Shown here one piece after another: positions 27,119 to 36,004 of a DNA stretch of 64,000 nt. Source of the DNA: an uncultured Chlamydia sp. (GTDB lineage Bacteria > Chlamydiota > Chlamydiia > Chlamydiales > Simkaniaceae); the NCBI GenBank assembly GCA_946127115.1, contig CAMGYI010000002.1:533835-597834 (forward strand), read 5' to 3'. Position numbers and translations under genes: made by a program. How positions within the stretch are numbered: position 1 is the stretch's first letter; each line of letters opens with the position of its first letter. The notes beneath the pieces were generated by a model, which made no database searches, was not told the DNA's origin, and worked only from the letters and a program-made list of their open reading frames with translations.

Positions 27119-27667
27119 ATGAAAAAGTATGCTTTTACATTGATGGAGCTCATAATTGCCCTCTCTCTGGTTGTGATTGTCTTGGGAATCATCTTCTCGT
27201 CGCTCTATCAAAACTCTGTCCTTAATGTAAAGCATGAAAAAGGGGCAACCATTGTGATGCAAAAAGCCCATATCCAAGAACGTCTCGATCAAATCTTCGC
27301 CAATATTCCGGGGAAAGATCAGAACTCTCTCTATACGGACGAAAATGGAACCCTCCATTTCCAGTTTGACCATGGAATCGATCCTGAGCACATGTTTTGC
27401 GATATGATTCTCGGAAAACTTGAACTCGTGAAGGAGGATCTTTTCCTCACTCTGATCGGAGGTGATAAGCTGCGAACAGAGCGCCTTTGTTCCGCTGTGA
27501 AATCTTTAAACTATGAATTTCTCACGCATGACGGTCGCGACATGAAAACAACCAATGTGTGGACTAAAAAGGAAACTGAAAATCCTCTCTATCTCAAACT
27601 GTCCATAGACGATGAGCCCTATATTTTTTGGATCAACCATCAAGGAATGGAGGTTCCCTTAAAATGA
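27119..27667 (+). CDS. Type II secretion pseudopilin-like protein (GspJ-like position)
   Basis: Begins MKKYAFTLMELIIALSLVVI with a prepilin leader, F-T-L-x-E motif and a hydrophobic helix, the clearest pilin N-terminus of the three. The 182-residue length suits a minor pseudopilin. The ATG at 27119 is chosen because it puts the leader peptide in place. It overlaps the next gene by ATGA at 27664, as in gspJ-gspK pairs. It would be processed by the prepilin peptidase and act in the periplasmic pseudopilus. The name GspJ rests on order and size only. Confidence 0.72.
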   Translation: MKKYAFTLMELIIALSLVVIVLGIIFSSLYQNSVLNVKHEKGATIVMQKAHIQERLDQIFANIPGKDQNSLYTDENGTLHFQFDHGIDPEHMFCDMILGKLELVKEDLFLTLIGGDKLRTERLCSAVKSLNYEFLTHDGRDMKTTNVWTKKETENPLYLKLSIDDEPYIFWINHQGMEVPLK

Positions 27668-28533
27668 ACCTTCTTCCTTTTGTTATTGTAATCATTATGA
27701 TCCTGGCCCTCTTCTCAACCTCCTTTTTTGATAGGCATGTTATGGAGAGAAAAGAGCAAGAGATCTATTTAGCCTACTTTAAGGGGCTCCGCGCTGCGAG
27801 AAATCACAAGGAAGACCTAGCCTATCGCTCCCTCACGAGGGGAGGGAAATCGCGAGCCACTAACCCATCTAAAAAGGAGCCCCCAGAAAAAGGTATTCCC
27901 TACTTCAGAGACGAGAAAGTTGGATGGAAGAATGGGCGACTCAATCTTTCTTCTCTAACCCAGGATGCCCAAAAGTGGCCTGAGCTGAAAGCTATCACCA
28001 TTGCTTACATCAAGCGGCTTTACTCTGATCATGATATTTTTCCAGGAGAAGATAAATTTGCTGAAAAGCTAATCGATGCTCTCATTGCGGCTTATAAAGG
28101 TGCAGACCCCCTACTTCCTTTCCATGAGGTTGAGTTAGATGATCGGTTCCATATTTCATTTTATAAAATGCTCAAGGGAACTCACACCTACGACTTAAAA
28201 AATAAAATCGGATACCCTCCTTTTGGAGATTTTTTCACCTTTGAAGAGAGTGAGAAACCCCCGATGTTTTTCCAAGATGCAACTACCATTTTTCTTTCTA
28301 TCGCATTAGGGGCTAAAAAGACGCAAATCATTATCGATGAAGAGCTCAAGGAAATTAAAGAATCTGGATGCCACCACTCGTCAATTACCAGGGTTAAGTT
28401 AGAAGAGCTTCTTAGAGATTCCTCACCAAGCCCTCAGCAACTCGACCTATTTAATTTCAATCGCAAGAGATCCCCTAGAAACCCCGGCAAACACACAGAT
28501 CCAAAAACTCAAATTACAGTGAGAGCGCCCTAG
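27664..28533 (+). CDS. GspK-like protein of the type II secretion cluster
   Basis: MNLLPFVIVIIMILALFSTS is a hydrophobic N-terminal helix, followed by ~260 polar residues; size and position after a GspJ-like gene recall the larger minor pseudopilin GspK. It lacks the usual basic leader with a glycine-phenylalanine cleavage site, so it may be a signal-anchored membrane protein instead. Translation is coupled by the ATGA overlap with the preceding gene. The C-terminal codons and the stop lie in the left arm of a long hairpin (28531-28593). Confidence 0.55.
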   Translation: MNLLPFVIVIIMILALFSTSFFDRHVMERKEQEIYLAYFKGLRAARNHKEDLAYRSLTRGGKSRATNPSKKEPPEKGIPYFRDEKVGWKNGRLNLSSLTQDAQKWPELKAITIAYIKRLYSDHDIFPGEDKFAEKLIDALIAAYKGADPLLPFHEVELDDRFHISFYKMLKGTHTYDLKNKIGYPPFGDFFTFEESEKPPMFFQDATTIFLSIALGAKKTQIIIDEELKEIKESGCHHSSITRVKLEELLRDSSPSPQQLDLFNFNRKRSPRNPGKHTDPKTQITVRAP

Positions 28534-28593
28534 TGTGCTGTGTGCTTAATTATTGGCATGAACTGCATCAATAATTAAGCGCACAGAACACTA
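28531..28593. repeat. 25-bp inverted repeat overlapping both convergent gene ends
   Basis: Left arm 28531-28555 (TAGTGTGCTGTGTGCTTAAT...) and right arm 28569-28593 pair at 23 of 25 positions around a 13-nt loop. The left arm contains the stop of the GspK-like gene and the right arm encodes the last residues and stop of the histidine kinase. There is no T-tract, so it is not a classical terminator, though it could protect 3' ends or act as a bidirectional transcript end. Confidence 0.8.
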
Positions 28594-29717
28594 GCAGGCT
28601 GGAAGATCAACTTGAATGTTGTCCCTTTATCAACAATAGAGGTGACAGAAATTTCAGCATCATGCTTCATCACAATTGCATTCACAATCGAAAGCCCAAG
28701 TCCCGCTCCACCCATTCGACGAGAGTGAGCCTTATTAGCCGTGTAAAACCTCTCAAAAATCTTATCGAGGTTCTCTGAAGGAATGCCCATCCCTTGATCG
28801 GCAATCGATAGCTCAATTGAATCTCCAAAGTCAGCAATAGTAATCGATAAAAATGCGGGACTTTCTGAATATTTTATCCCGTTTTCCAAAAGATTCATGA
28901 TTGCCAGCTCCAAAAGATCGGGATCTCCACTAACAAGAATATATTCCTCATTATGGAACGATTCAATTTCAATTTCAGGATGAAGGGCAAGAAGTGAGTG
29001 ACTGCAGTTATCAATCATCCCAACCAAATCAACTTCCTGAAGACGAGCTTTGGGGAGGTAATCCAGATCAGCTAAAGTAAGGAGATTTTTAACTAGGTTA
29101 TCCATCCTCTGGCAGTTTCGAACAATTTTCTCTGTAAACTCAGTGAGCATAGCATCTGAAATTTCAGGAAGATCGTACATTGTCTCCGCAAACCCCTTAA
29201 TAATCGTAATCGGAGTTCGAAGTTCGTGGGAAGCATTCGCAACAAAGTCTTTCCCAAGCTGCTTCCTCTGATATTCGCCTGTGCTATCTAAGAGTGTTAC
29301 TAAGATCTTTTTCTTTGTCTCAAGAACCTTTAGGTCTAGCTCAATTCCCTCAAGCATCACCCTTTGAGGAAGCTCAGTCTCTTGTATCCGTTTCAGCAGA
29401 GGAAAGTTTTCCTTCAACCTTGAATGCTCAAAAAGAAACGTCCCTACCAGGGAGCTTTTATCTTGCTTAAGAAACAAGGCTCCTTTTTGATTGACCCCAC
29501 AAACATTACCTTTCCAATCAAGAATAACAACCCCTTCACGCAAACCATCAAGGACAGAAAGTGATCTTTGCTTCTTCTTGTTTTCTCCAAGAAGTTGAAC
29601 AATGAAGGCGCCTCCAAATAGGGCTAAAAAAAGAAACCATTCAAGAAAGGCATTGTACAAACACAAAAGACTTGCACACCCAAGGATCGATAAGAGGACA
29701 ACGTAGCGCTTTTTCAT
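28575..29717 (-). CDS. Sensor histidine kinase, PhoR-like, orphan
   Basis: 380 residues: two hydrophobic segments (residues ~5-44), a PAS-like domain (~52-145; VLDGLREGVVILDWKGNVCG), a HisKA dimerisation helix with the phospho-acceptor H164 in NASHELRTPI, and a HATPase domain with the N-box LLENGIKYS, G1 DQGMGIPSENLDKIFERFY and G2 GGAGLGLSIVNAIV. All catalytic boxes are intact. It therefore senses at the membrane and phosphorylates a response regulator, but none is encoded nearby. It stands alone on the minus strand, convergent with the pseudopilin cluster. Confidence 0.93.
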   Translation of the reverse strand: MKKRYVVLLSILGCASLLCLYNAFLEWFLFLALFGGAFIVQLLGENKKKQRSLSVLDGLREGVVILDWKGNVCGVNQKGALFLKQDKSSLVGTFLFEHSRLKENFPLLKRIQETELPQRVMLEGIELDLKVLETKKKILVTLLDSTGEYQRKQLGKDFVANASHELRTPITIIKGFAETMYDLPEISDAMLTEFTEKIVRNCQRMDNLVKNLLTLADLDYLPKARLQEVDLVGMIDNCSHSLLALHPEIEIESFHNEEYILVSGDPDLLELAIMNLLENGIKYSESPAFLSITIADFGDSIELSIADQGMGIPSENLDKIFERFYTANKAHSRRMGGAGLGLSIVNAIVMKHDAEISVTSIVDKGTTFKLIFQPASVLCA

Positions 29718-29914
29718 TCTTCAGATTATAACAAATTAGGACATTTTGTTGAAATTTTAGCATGCACCTTGGTAGATTGGTAGCAAGAAAAAATAGGGTT
29801 TTAAAGATGAGCCTAACTACATGTTGGTTAGCGAAATCGAAAACCTGATTTTAACTGAGAAAACTAGGATCAATTCACCAAGCTATTTTTGATAAATGGG
29901 ACAAGGTGCAACCT

Positions 29915-30535
29915 ATGGCAAAAACTTATTTCTACTACTCAGCAGTGAATGCAGGGAAAAGTACGACTCTTCTGCAATCTAATTACAACTACAAAGAACG
30001 GGGAATGGATACCATTCTTTTCTCCCCATTCTTTGATGACCGCTTTGGTAAACCAGGAATTCATTCTAGAATTGGGCTAAAGGAAGATGCAATTCTTTTT
30101 GATAAAACTTTCAACCTCTATGGGTATGTCGCAAAAGTTCGGAAAAGCTTTGAGAATCTTCGTTGCATATTGATTGATGAATCTCACTTTTTAACCAAAG
30201 CCCAAGTTGCACAAATCATCGCAATTACAAAAGACTTTGGTGTTGCTACTCTTAACTATGGGCTGAGAAGTGATTTTTTAGGTGAGCCCTTTGAGGGAAG
30301 TAAATACCTCTTAATATGGGCAGATGAAATCGTAGAAATTAAAACTATTTGCCACTGCGGAAGCAAAGCCACAATGAATATGAGAATCGACAGCACTGGG
30401 AAACCGGTAAAATCGGGATCTCAAATCCAAATTGGGGGGAATGAAAGTTATATCTCAGTTTGCATGAAACACTTTATGAAAGATGTAGAGGCTATCAGTC
30501 AGTATGCCCTCGATAAAGAAGGAGCAAATGCATGA
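29915..30535 (+). CDS. tdk: Thymidine kinase (type II)
   Basis: Phosphorylates thymidine to dTMP with ATP (salvage). The P-loop is AVNAGKSTTLL, followed by NYKERGMDT, the Walker B-like IDESHFL, GLRSDFLGEPFEGS, and a C-terminal zinc-binding part with CHCGSKATMNMR. At 206 residues it has the family size. The ATG at 29915 is chosen over a GTG at 29906 because an AAGG lies 7 bases upstream and MAKTYFYYS fits relatives. It overlaps the MFS gene by ATGA, so salvage kinase and transporter are made together. Confidence 0.94.
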   Translation: MAKTYFYYSAVNAGKSTTLLQSNYNYKERGMDTILFSPFFDDRFGKPGIHSRIGLKEDAILFDKTFNLYGYVAKVRKSFENLRCILIDESHFLTKAQVAQIIAITKDFGVATLNYGLRSDFLGEPFEGSKYLLIWADEIVEIKTICHCGSKATMNMRIDSTGKPVKSGSQIQIGGNESYISVCMKHFMKDVEAISQYALDKEGANA

Positions 30536-31803
30536 ATAATGTCAGTTCTTGGAAACAAAGGATTCTTCCATGGATGGTTTGCTTGTCGGCCTCGCTATTT
30601 TTTGCGTACGAACTTTTACAGCTCCACGTGATGAATGCTATCTCACCAATGTTAATGAGAGACCTTAAACTGAGTGCCACAGATTTTGGTTATCTTAGCT
30701 CAACCTACTTAATCGCGGATGTCATTTTTCTTCTTCCTGCAGGAATCATTTTGGATCGCTTTTCTGTAAGAAAAGTTATCTTAACTGCTCTTTTCTTTTG
30801 CTTAGTGGGAACAGCAGGTTTCGCAAAAGCCACATCCCTCCCCTTTGCGGCTGGATGTCACTTTCTTTCAGGAATTGGGAATGCATTTTGCTTTTTGAGT
30901 TGTATCATGTTGATCTCTCGATGGTTCCCCAAGGAAAGGCAAGCTTTTGTCGTAGGGCTCATGATTACCGTTGGAATGCTTGGAGGAGTCGTCGCACAAC
31001 TTCCTTTTTCACTTCTCGCACAAACGCTAACCTGGAGAGCAGCTCTAATGATTGATGCCGCAGTTGGTGTGATTCTTTTTGCCCTCATCTTCTCTTTTGT
31101 TAAAGATGCTCCTATGAAAATTATAGAAAAACAAGAAACCAAAGTTCCATTTTTTGAAGGGCTCAAAAGATCTGTTTTAAACCTTCATAACCTTTGCTCT
31201 GGCTTGTACATCTGCTTGATGAACCTTCCCTTAATGATTATTAGTGCAGTTTGGGGGACTCTTTTCTTAACTCAAGTTCACCACATATCTCTGACAATAG
31301 CCTCCTTTATTGTCAGTATGATTTGCATGGGGACGATTGTGGGTTCTCCTCTCTATGGGTGGATATCAGACAAGATCCAAAAACGAAAAGCTCTCATGGT
31401 TTTTGGAGGAGTGATTTCCATAATAATCTTCATGTTAATCTTGCTTATTCCCTATCCGAGTGAGGGGATGTTTACATTCCTCTTTTTTTCTCTTGGGCTT
31501 TTTACTAGTTCTCAGACCTTAGGTTACCCAGCTATTACAGAAAACAATCCCAAGGAATTAACAGGAACCTCCATGGGGGTTGCGGCAGTAATCATCATGG
31601 GATTCCCTGCGCTCATTCAACCCCTTTCTGGAAAGCTTCTTGATATGGGTTGGGATGGAACAATGGCAAGTGGAGCGCCACTATATTCCGCAGCAAATTT
31701 TCGCACGGCATTTTTGATTTTCCCCATCGGCTTTTTAGCAGCCCTGTTTGCCCTCTCAAAAATTAAAGAACGCTCTAAAAAACAACTTGTCCCTTCAATG
31801 TAA
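30532..31803 (+). CDS. MFS transporter, coupled to tdk
   Basis: A 423-residue major facilitator with twelve predicted membrane helices. The A-motif-like GIILDRFSVRKVI lies between helices 2 and 3 and the pseudo-repeat YGWISDKIQKRKALM in the second half. Its gene starts inside the last codons of tdk, which suggests shared function: thymidine or another nucleoside could be the cargo, as reported for the Legionella PhtC/PhtD group of MFS carriers. This is inference from context; the sequence itself does not fix the substrate. The 3' end overlaps the convergent DUF190 gene by 29 bp. Confidence 0.9.
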   Translation: MNNVSSWKQRILPWMVCLSASLFFAYELLQLHVMNAISPMLMRDLKLSATDFGYLSSTYLIADVIFLLPAGIILDRFSVRKVILTALFFCLVGTAGFAKATSLPFAAGCHFLSGIGNAFCFLSCIMLISRWFPKERQAFVVGLMITVGMLGGVVAQLPFSLLAQTLTWRAALMIDAAVGVILFALIFSFVKDAPMKIIEKQETKVPFFEGLKRSVLNLHNLCSGLYICLMNLPLMIISAVWGTLFLTQVHHISLTIASFIVSMICMGTIVGSPLYGWISDKIQKRKALMVFGGVISIIIFMLILLIPYPSEGMFTFLFFSLGLFTSSQTLGYPAITENNPKELTGTSMGVAAVIIMGFPALIQPLSGKLLDMGWDGTMASGAPLYSAANFRTAFLIFPIGFLAALFALSKIKERSKKQLVPSM

Positions 31804-32074
31804 GGATATGACCTTTGTCGATCACCCCTTGAATCTTAGTGGTAGCCTTAGCCACCTGCTCCGGGGTGTCGAAAAACTCGATAACAAGGGGAAGGTCTAA
31901 TGAAAGGCTAAGAAAATGGGAGGTTTGAACTTCCCCATCTTTCTCAAACCCCTCGATTCCTCTTAAGACAACAACGTGTTGCACTTTAATTTCAGTGTAG
32001 AGAATCTTTAGAACTTCGTTTAAGTGATTTTCAGATTCACTCATGTAAATCCGTGCAAGTTTGATTTCTTTCAT
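31775..32074 (-). CDS. DUF190 family protein
   Basis: A 99-residue soluble protein with a ferredoxin-like/PII-like fold expected for DUF190: LARIYMSESENHLNEVLK, VVVLRGIEGFEKDGEVQTSH and LPLVIEFFDTPEQVAKA. DUF190 proteins are very often encoded beside CrcB fluoride channels, as here (ATGA overlap with crcB), and are thought to be regulatory; the ligand is unknown. It is the last gene of the mutL-to-DUF190 run. Confidence 0.88.
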   Translation of the reverse strand: MKEIKLARIYMSESENHLNEVLKILYTEIKVQHVVVLRGIEGFEKDGEVQTSHFLSLSLDLPLVIEFFDTPEQVAKATTKIQGVIDKGHILTLKGQVVF

Positions 32075-32448
32075 ATTTTTCTCCCTAGGATGAGTCCACC
32101 ATATGCTGCAAATAAACCTAGTGCAACAGAAAGGAGGAGGTAGAAAATGAGTTTAATCCCTGCCCCATTTTCCCACAGCCCCACTGCCTCCAACGAAAAC
32201 GTAGAAAAAGTTGTAAAGCCTCCTAAAAGACCCACAAGTAGAAGTGCTCGAAGCTCCGCTCCAATTACGCCAAACCGATTGAGGATGAGTATGCTTAAAA
32301 AGCCAATAAGAAAAGATCCTAAAATATTCACTACAAGGGTGCCCAAAGGAAAAATGAAGGGGAAGATGAGTTGAACAGATCGAGAAAGAAAAAATCGACA
32401 AATGGCCCCAATTCCGCCTCCAACTCCGATAAGAACCAACTCCTTCAC
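32071..32448 (-). CDS. crcB: Fluoride ion channel CrcB/Fluc
   Basis: A small four-helix membrane protein that exports fluoride as a dual-topology dimer. Signatures: GVGGGIGAICRFFLS at the N-terminus, PLGTLVVNILGSFLIGFL (channel asparagine), and GLLGGFTTFSTFSLE with the phenylalanine box. At 125 residues it has the normal length. It overlaps the upstream cyclase gene and the downstream DUF190 gene by four bases each. Because it lies inside an overlapping operon there is no room for a private fluoride riboswitch. Confidence 0.94.
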   Translation of the reverse strand: MKELVLIGVGGGIGAICRFFLSRSVQLIFPFIFPLGTLVVNILGSFLIGFLSILILNRFGVIGAELRALLLVGLLGGFTTFSTFSLEAVGLWENGAGIKLIFYLLLSVALGLFAAYGGLILGRKI

Positions 32449-34946
32449 CCATCTCTCCTGTATGATTTTACGGCATAGACTGAGATCGGATTGGTAAATC
32501 CTTTGAGTTGCATAGCCTCAAGTTTTTCGCATTCGATATTATTTCTTACCCCTTCAGCTTCTAATGTACTTTCACTAATAAGGACCTGCATTCCCTCAGC
32601 TTCAGAGCAAATCCGCGCGGCCAAATTCACATTAGCCCCCAAAACAGTGTAATTCAAACGATTGTCAGCACCCATATTTCCTGCAACGACATTCCCGGTA
32701 TGGATGCCTATCCCCATTTCGATTAGCTGAAACCCTTGCTGCTTCCTTTCAAGATTCCATTTATTGATTTCATCCACCATATCCAAGGCACTCTGAATTG
32801 CTTGAAGGGCACTTCCATCTTTCTCAATGGGAGCACCAAAAAGAGCCATAACTTCATCCCCAACATACTTATCAATTACCCCATCATGTGCATCAATTTT
32901 TTCGGAAACTTTTGTCATACAGGTATTGACCAAATTAATGACCTCTTTCGGATCCATTTTTTCAGTCATTTCACTAAAACTACGAATATCTGCGAAAAGA
33001 ACCGTGACACGCTTTTCTTCTCCTCCAAGCTGAATATTTCCTTTTAACGCTTCTTCTGCAATTTCTTCAGAAACAACTTTATTTAAGATTCCTCTCACTT
33101 TTTCTTTTTCTCTTAGTCCTTTTATCATTTCAAAGAATGAATGATAAAGTGAATAGATTTCATCTTTTGTCCTTTTCCTAGGCTCATCAGGAATTTCGAT
33201 TGCATCCAGTTTTCCTTCCGCAACAGTTTTTGTCACCTCTGCTAAATATGTGATGGGTCGTGTGATCCGTTTTGCAATATTATTGAGAAGAACAAGAACG
33301 AAAAGCAGTCCCACAACTGAGGCAACCCTCATTTGCATCGAAATCTTATCAACAATTTTTCTTGCTTCCTTCCGGAAAGAATTAATAAAAGCATACTCTT
33401 CAGCCTTCGGTTTAAAGAGGAAAAAATGAACGTCTAAACTTTTATAAGGCGCAATATGAAGGAAGAAATACTCTTCTCCTTTTATCGTTACAATCCCCGA
33501 AGGTGCAGAAAGAAGCCTTTGAGTTGAGACATTATACCAATCTGGATCATCAACTTCTTTTCCTAAGGCATTTGTCACTGCAATCACTTTGTTATTAGAG
33601 ATAAAAAGCACAGGTTGATGCATCGATCTTGAAAGAGATCCCAGAACCTCAACACCATCAGTCCCAACTGTCAAGTATCCCTCTCGCTTCTGTCCATCTT
33701 CTTCAGCTTTTAGGCGAAGTGTATTTCCAAAAAAAACATGATGCATTTCAGGGAGAGAAATGACATCCAAATGGGTAGCCAAAAACTCAGATGGTACTTT
33801 TTTTACCCCTTTGATTTCTTTCTCAATTGGATATACTACCTTATCGTAAAACACAGAATCACTTAAAAGAGACTTTCCACAATATGTTAGCTCATCAACC
33901 ATTCCAATCCCCACTGGGGAGTTCTCAGTCAAAGGGGTTTTTCCAAAAAAATTAGAGTTTGTTAGGGTTGACAACCCCCAAATTAATCCCACCTTGTTGT
34001 AGTGATCGATATACCCTTTGGCATAGAACTTTATCTGTTCGACCACTTTACTTCTGGAATATGCTTCACCAATATCCGAATCAGCTTCCAATAGGCTGAA
34101 ACAGGGTTCATCAGGCGTTTGATCCTTTTGCAAAGACTCTAACTTATCATTAACCATCCTAAGCCATTGCAGTTCACTTGGAATAATACCGGGATTTTCC
34201 TGAAGATCTTTCTGCACTGCCGTAATTCTGTTAACAAAACTTTTAAGATAAAACTGTTGAGCAGGAAGCTCGAACCACTTAAGAAAAGGTTCCAGAAGGT
34301 TAATAGAAAGATCTAAATTTCTTTTGGATTCACCGTCGTTTTCAAAGTTGAGAATCGCTTGCCTAGTGAAAAAAACAAAATAGTCTCCATCTGATTCTTT
34401 GTCTTCTCTTTGCCCACCATGAAGAGAGCTAATATCCAAAAGAATCCCAATATAAGGACCATCCCATTTCTCTTTATCCTCTCTATTTCTAACTCCAATA
34501 AGATGAAAGCCATCCTTTACCGGGAAGTGGATTGAATCACTTAAAGCATTCTTGTTAATGATGATTTCAGACATCAAACTCTCTTCGTTTGTACTTTGAA
34601 TGAAATCAATCCACTTGTTTGTAATCATAAGCGAAGCAGAATCAAGCCAATTATTTGCTAAGAGGTTTTTTGTTGTTGGCTCAAATCCTTTTCGTACAAG
34701 TTGATATTTGGCAACGCTTAGTAAAACAGCATCGACTTCAGCTTGTATCTTGAAAAGCAGGTCTGAGAGGTAATCCTCAATTGCGTTTGTCCTTTGTTGA
34801 TTAATTTGATCAAGCTGAATGAGAAGTTTTTTGTAAGTTACTTCTAGATTCTTCCGTGTTGCATGTTCTTCCCAATATAAGGAGATGACAAAGGCAACAG
34901 TAAAAATTGCTGCCACCCAAAGGAATAATCGATAACGCAGGCTCAT
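32445..34946 (-). CDS. Membrane-bound class III adenylate/guanylate cyclase
   Basis: 833 residues. A TM helix at the N-terminus (RYRLFLWVAAIFTVAFVISL) is followed by a ~500-residue periplasmic sensor region (dCache-like by size), a second TM (VGLLFVLVLLNNIAKR), a HAMP domain (RPITYLAEVTKTVAEGKLDA), and a class III cyclase. Catalytic features are present: metal-binding Asp in VLFADIRSFSEMT and in KYVGDEVMALFGAP, the base-contacting Lys in the same segment, and the N and R in LGANVNLAARI. It should make cAMP (or cGMP) in response to an external signal. It overlaps both neighbours by four bases. Confidence 0.92.
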   Translation of the reverse strand: MSLRYRLFLWVAAIFTVAFVISLYWEEHATRKNLEVTYKKLLIQLDQINQQRTNAIEDYLSDLLFKIQAEVDAVLLSVAKYQLVRKGFEPTTKNLLANNWLDSASLMITNKWIDFIQSTNEESLMSEIIINKNALSDSIHFPVKDGFHLIGVRNREDKEKWDGPYIGILLDISSLHGGQREDKESDGDYFVFFTRQAILNFENDGESKRNLDLSINLLEPFLKWFELPAQQFYLKSFVNRITAVQKDLQENPGIIPSELQWLRMVNDKLESLQKDQTPDEPCFSLLEADSDIGEAYSRSKVVEQIKFYAKGYIDHYNKVGLIWGLSTLTNSNFFGKTPLTENSPVGIGMVDELTYCGKSLLSDSVFYDKVVYPIEKEIKGVKKVPSEFLATHLDVISLPEMHHVFFGNTLRLKAEEDGQKREGYLTVGTDGVEVLGSLSRSMHQPVLFISNNKVIAVTNALGKEVDDPDWYNVSTQRLLSAPSGIVTIKGEEYFFLHIAPYKSLDVHFFLFKPKAEEYAFINSFRKEARKIVDKISMQMRVASVVGLLFVLVLLNNIAKRITRPITYLAEVTKTVAEGKLDAIEIPDEPRKRTKDEIYSLYHSFFEMIKGLREKEKVRGILNKVVSEEIAEEALKGNIQLGGEEKRVTVLFADIRSFSEMTEKMDPKEVINLVNTCMTKVSEKIDAHDGVIDKYVGDEVMALFGAPIEKDGSALQAIQSALDMVDEINKWNLERKQQGFQLIEMGIGIHTGNVVAGNMGADNRLNYTVLGANVNLAARICSEAEGMQVLISESTLEAEGVRNNIECEKLEAMQLKGFTNPISVYAVKSYRRDG

Positions 34947-36004
34947 GGTCTTGTATTTTTAAAAAGATTTCGGTATCCAGTCTTGGTAATCACAACCATA
35001 TCTTCGTATCGAACCCCCCCAATACCCGGAAGATATATGCCCGGTTCGATGGTAATCACCATCCCTTCTTGAAGGATTTCTTTTGTCGATTTCACAGACA
35101 CCCGAGGAGGTTCGTGCACATCCAAACCTATACCATGTCCAAGGGCATGGATAAAGTGTTTTTCTTCCCTTCCCAGGCTTTTCCGAGCAACAGTATCAAG
35201 TAGAGCCACAAACTCTCCTGCTTTACAGACATCGAGAGCTGCCTGATGCGCCTTCCTTACTACCTTGTAAATCTCCTGGATTCTTTTGGGAACCTCTCCA
35301 AAAAACACAACACGTGTCATGTCACTCGCATACCCATTTAGGACAACGCCCATATCCATTAACACAACATCTCCCCGTTTGAGCTTTCTCTGTCCACTAT
35401 GATGGTGAGGGAGGGCACTATTTTCTCCAAAAGCAATAATCGGTTCAAAGGAGAGCGCCTCAGCGCCCAATTTTTTCACATAAAACTCAAACTCATGGGC
35501 AAGTTCACATTCTCGCATTCCCGCCTTTAGTTCTTTTCGAGCATGCTGAAACCCTTTCCAAAGAAGATCAGCACTTTTTTTCAGAAGAATCAACTCACTC
35601 CGATCTTTTACCATCCGAACAGCAAGCGTAGGATGGTTAAACCCCTTAAATGCCCGCTTGACAAAGGACTTTTTAAGCTCTCGATGCGCTGCTACAGTCA
35701 AGGAGGTATCGAACCCAAATTTTACCGTCCTCTCTAACTTTTCAAGAGATTCTTTAAGAGACTTTTCCGTAAGATCTTTGACCGGATAAGGGGATCCTTT
35801 TTTGGCGATTTCCTTGTATCTCCCATCCACAAAAAGCGTCGCAGTTTTGGGACCAATAAGAAGCCTCCCACGGGAAAGTTTTAGTCCAGAGAAGTATTTA
35901 AGATCTGTCGGATTTTCAATAACAAATCCTTCCACACCCCATTCAGAGAAGTGGGCCTGAAACTTAGCAAGGCGGCCTTTGAAATAGGTTTTTGATCGCG
36001 TCAT
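34943..36004 (-). CDS. pepP: Xaa-Pro peptidase (M24 family)
   Basis: Cleaves N-terminal residues before proline with two metal ions. The five ligands are visible: D in VVLMDMGVVLNGY, D in ASDMTRVVFFGEVP, H in HALGHGIGLDVHEPP, E in VITIEPGIYLPG and E in VRYEDMVVI. At 353 residues it is a short aminopeptidase P/YpdF-like form with an N-terminal creatinase-like domain. The 3' end overlaps the cyclase by four bases and the 5' end overlaps mutL by 41. The pepP-mutL adjacency is also found in Chlamydia. The symbol follows that usage and may differ in detail. Confidence 0.92.
   Translation of the reverse strand: MTRSKTYFKGRLAKFQAHFSEWGVEGFVIENPTDLKYFSGLKLSRGRLLIGPKTATLFVDGRYKEIAKKGSPYPVKDLTEKSLKESLEKLERTVKFGFDTSLTVAAHRELKKSFVKRAFKGFNHPTLAVRMVKDRSELILLKKSADLLWKGFQHARKELKAGMRECELAHEFEFYVKKLGAEALSFEPIIAFGENSALPHHHSGQRKLKRGDVVLMDMGVVLNGYASDMTRVVFFGEVPKRIQEIYKVVRKAHQAALDVCKAGEFVALLDTVARKSLGREEKHFIHALGHGIGLDVHEPPRVSVKSTKEILQEGMVITIEPGIYLPGIGGVRYEDMVVITKTGYRNLFKNTRP

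Noticed and set aside
32376-32460. Possible fluoride riboswitch before crcB
   Set aside because: crcB overlaps the upstream cyclase gene by four bases, so there is no leader of its own, and no riboswitch core was seen.
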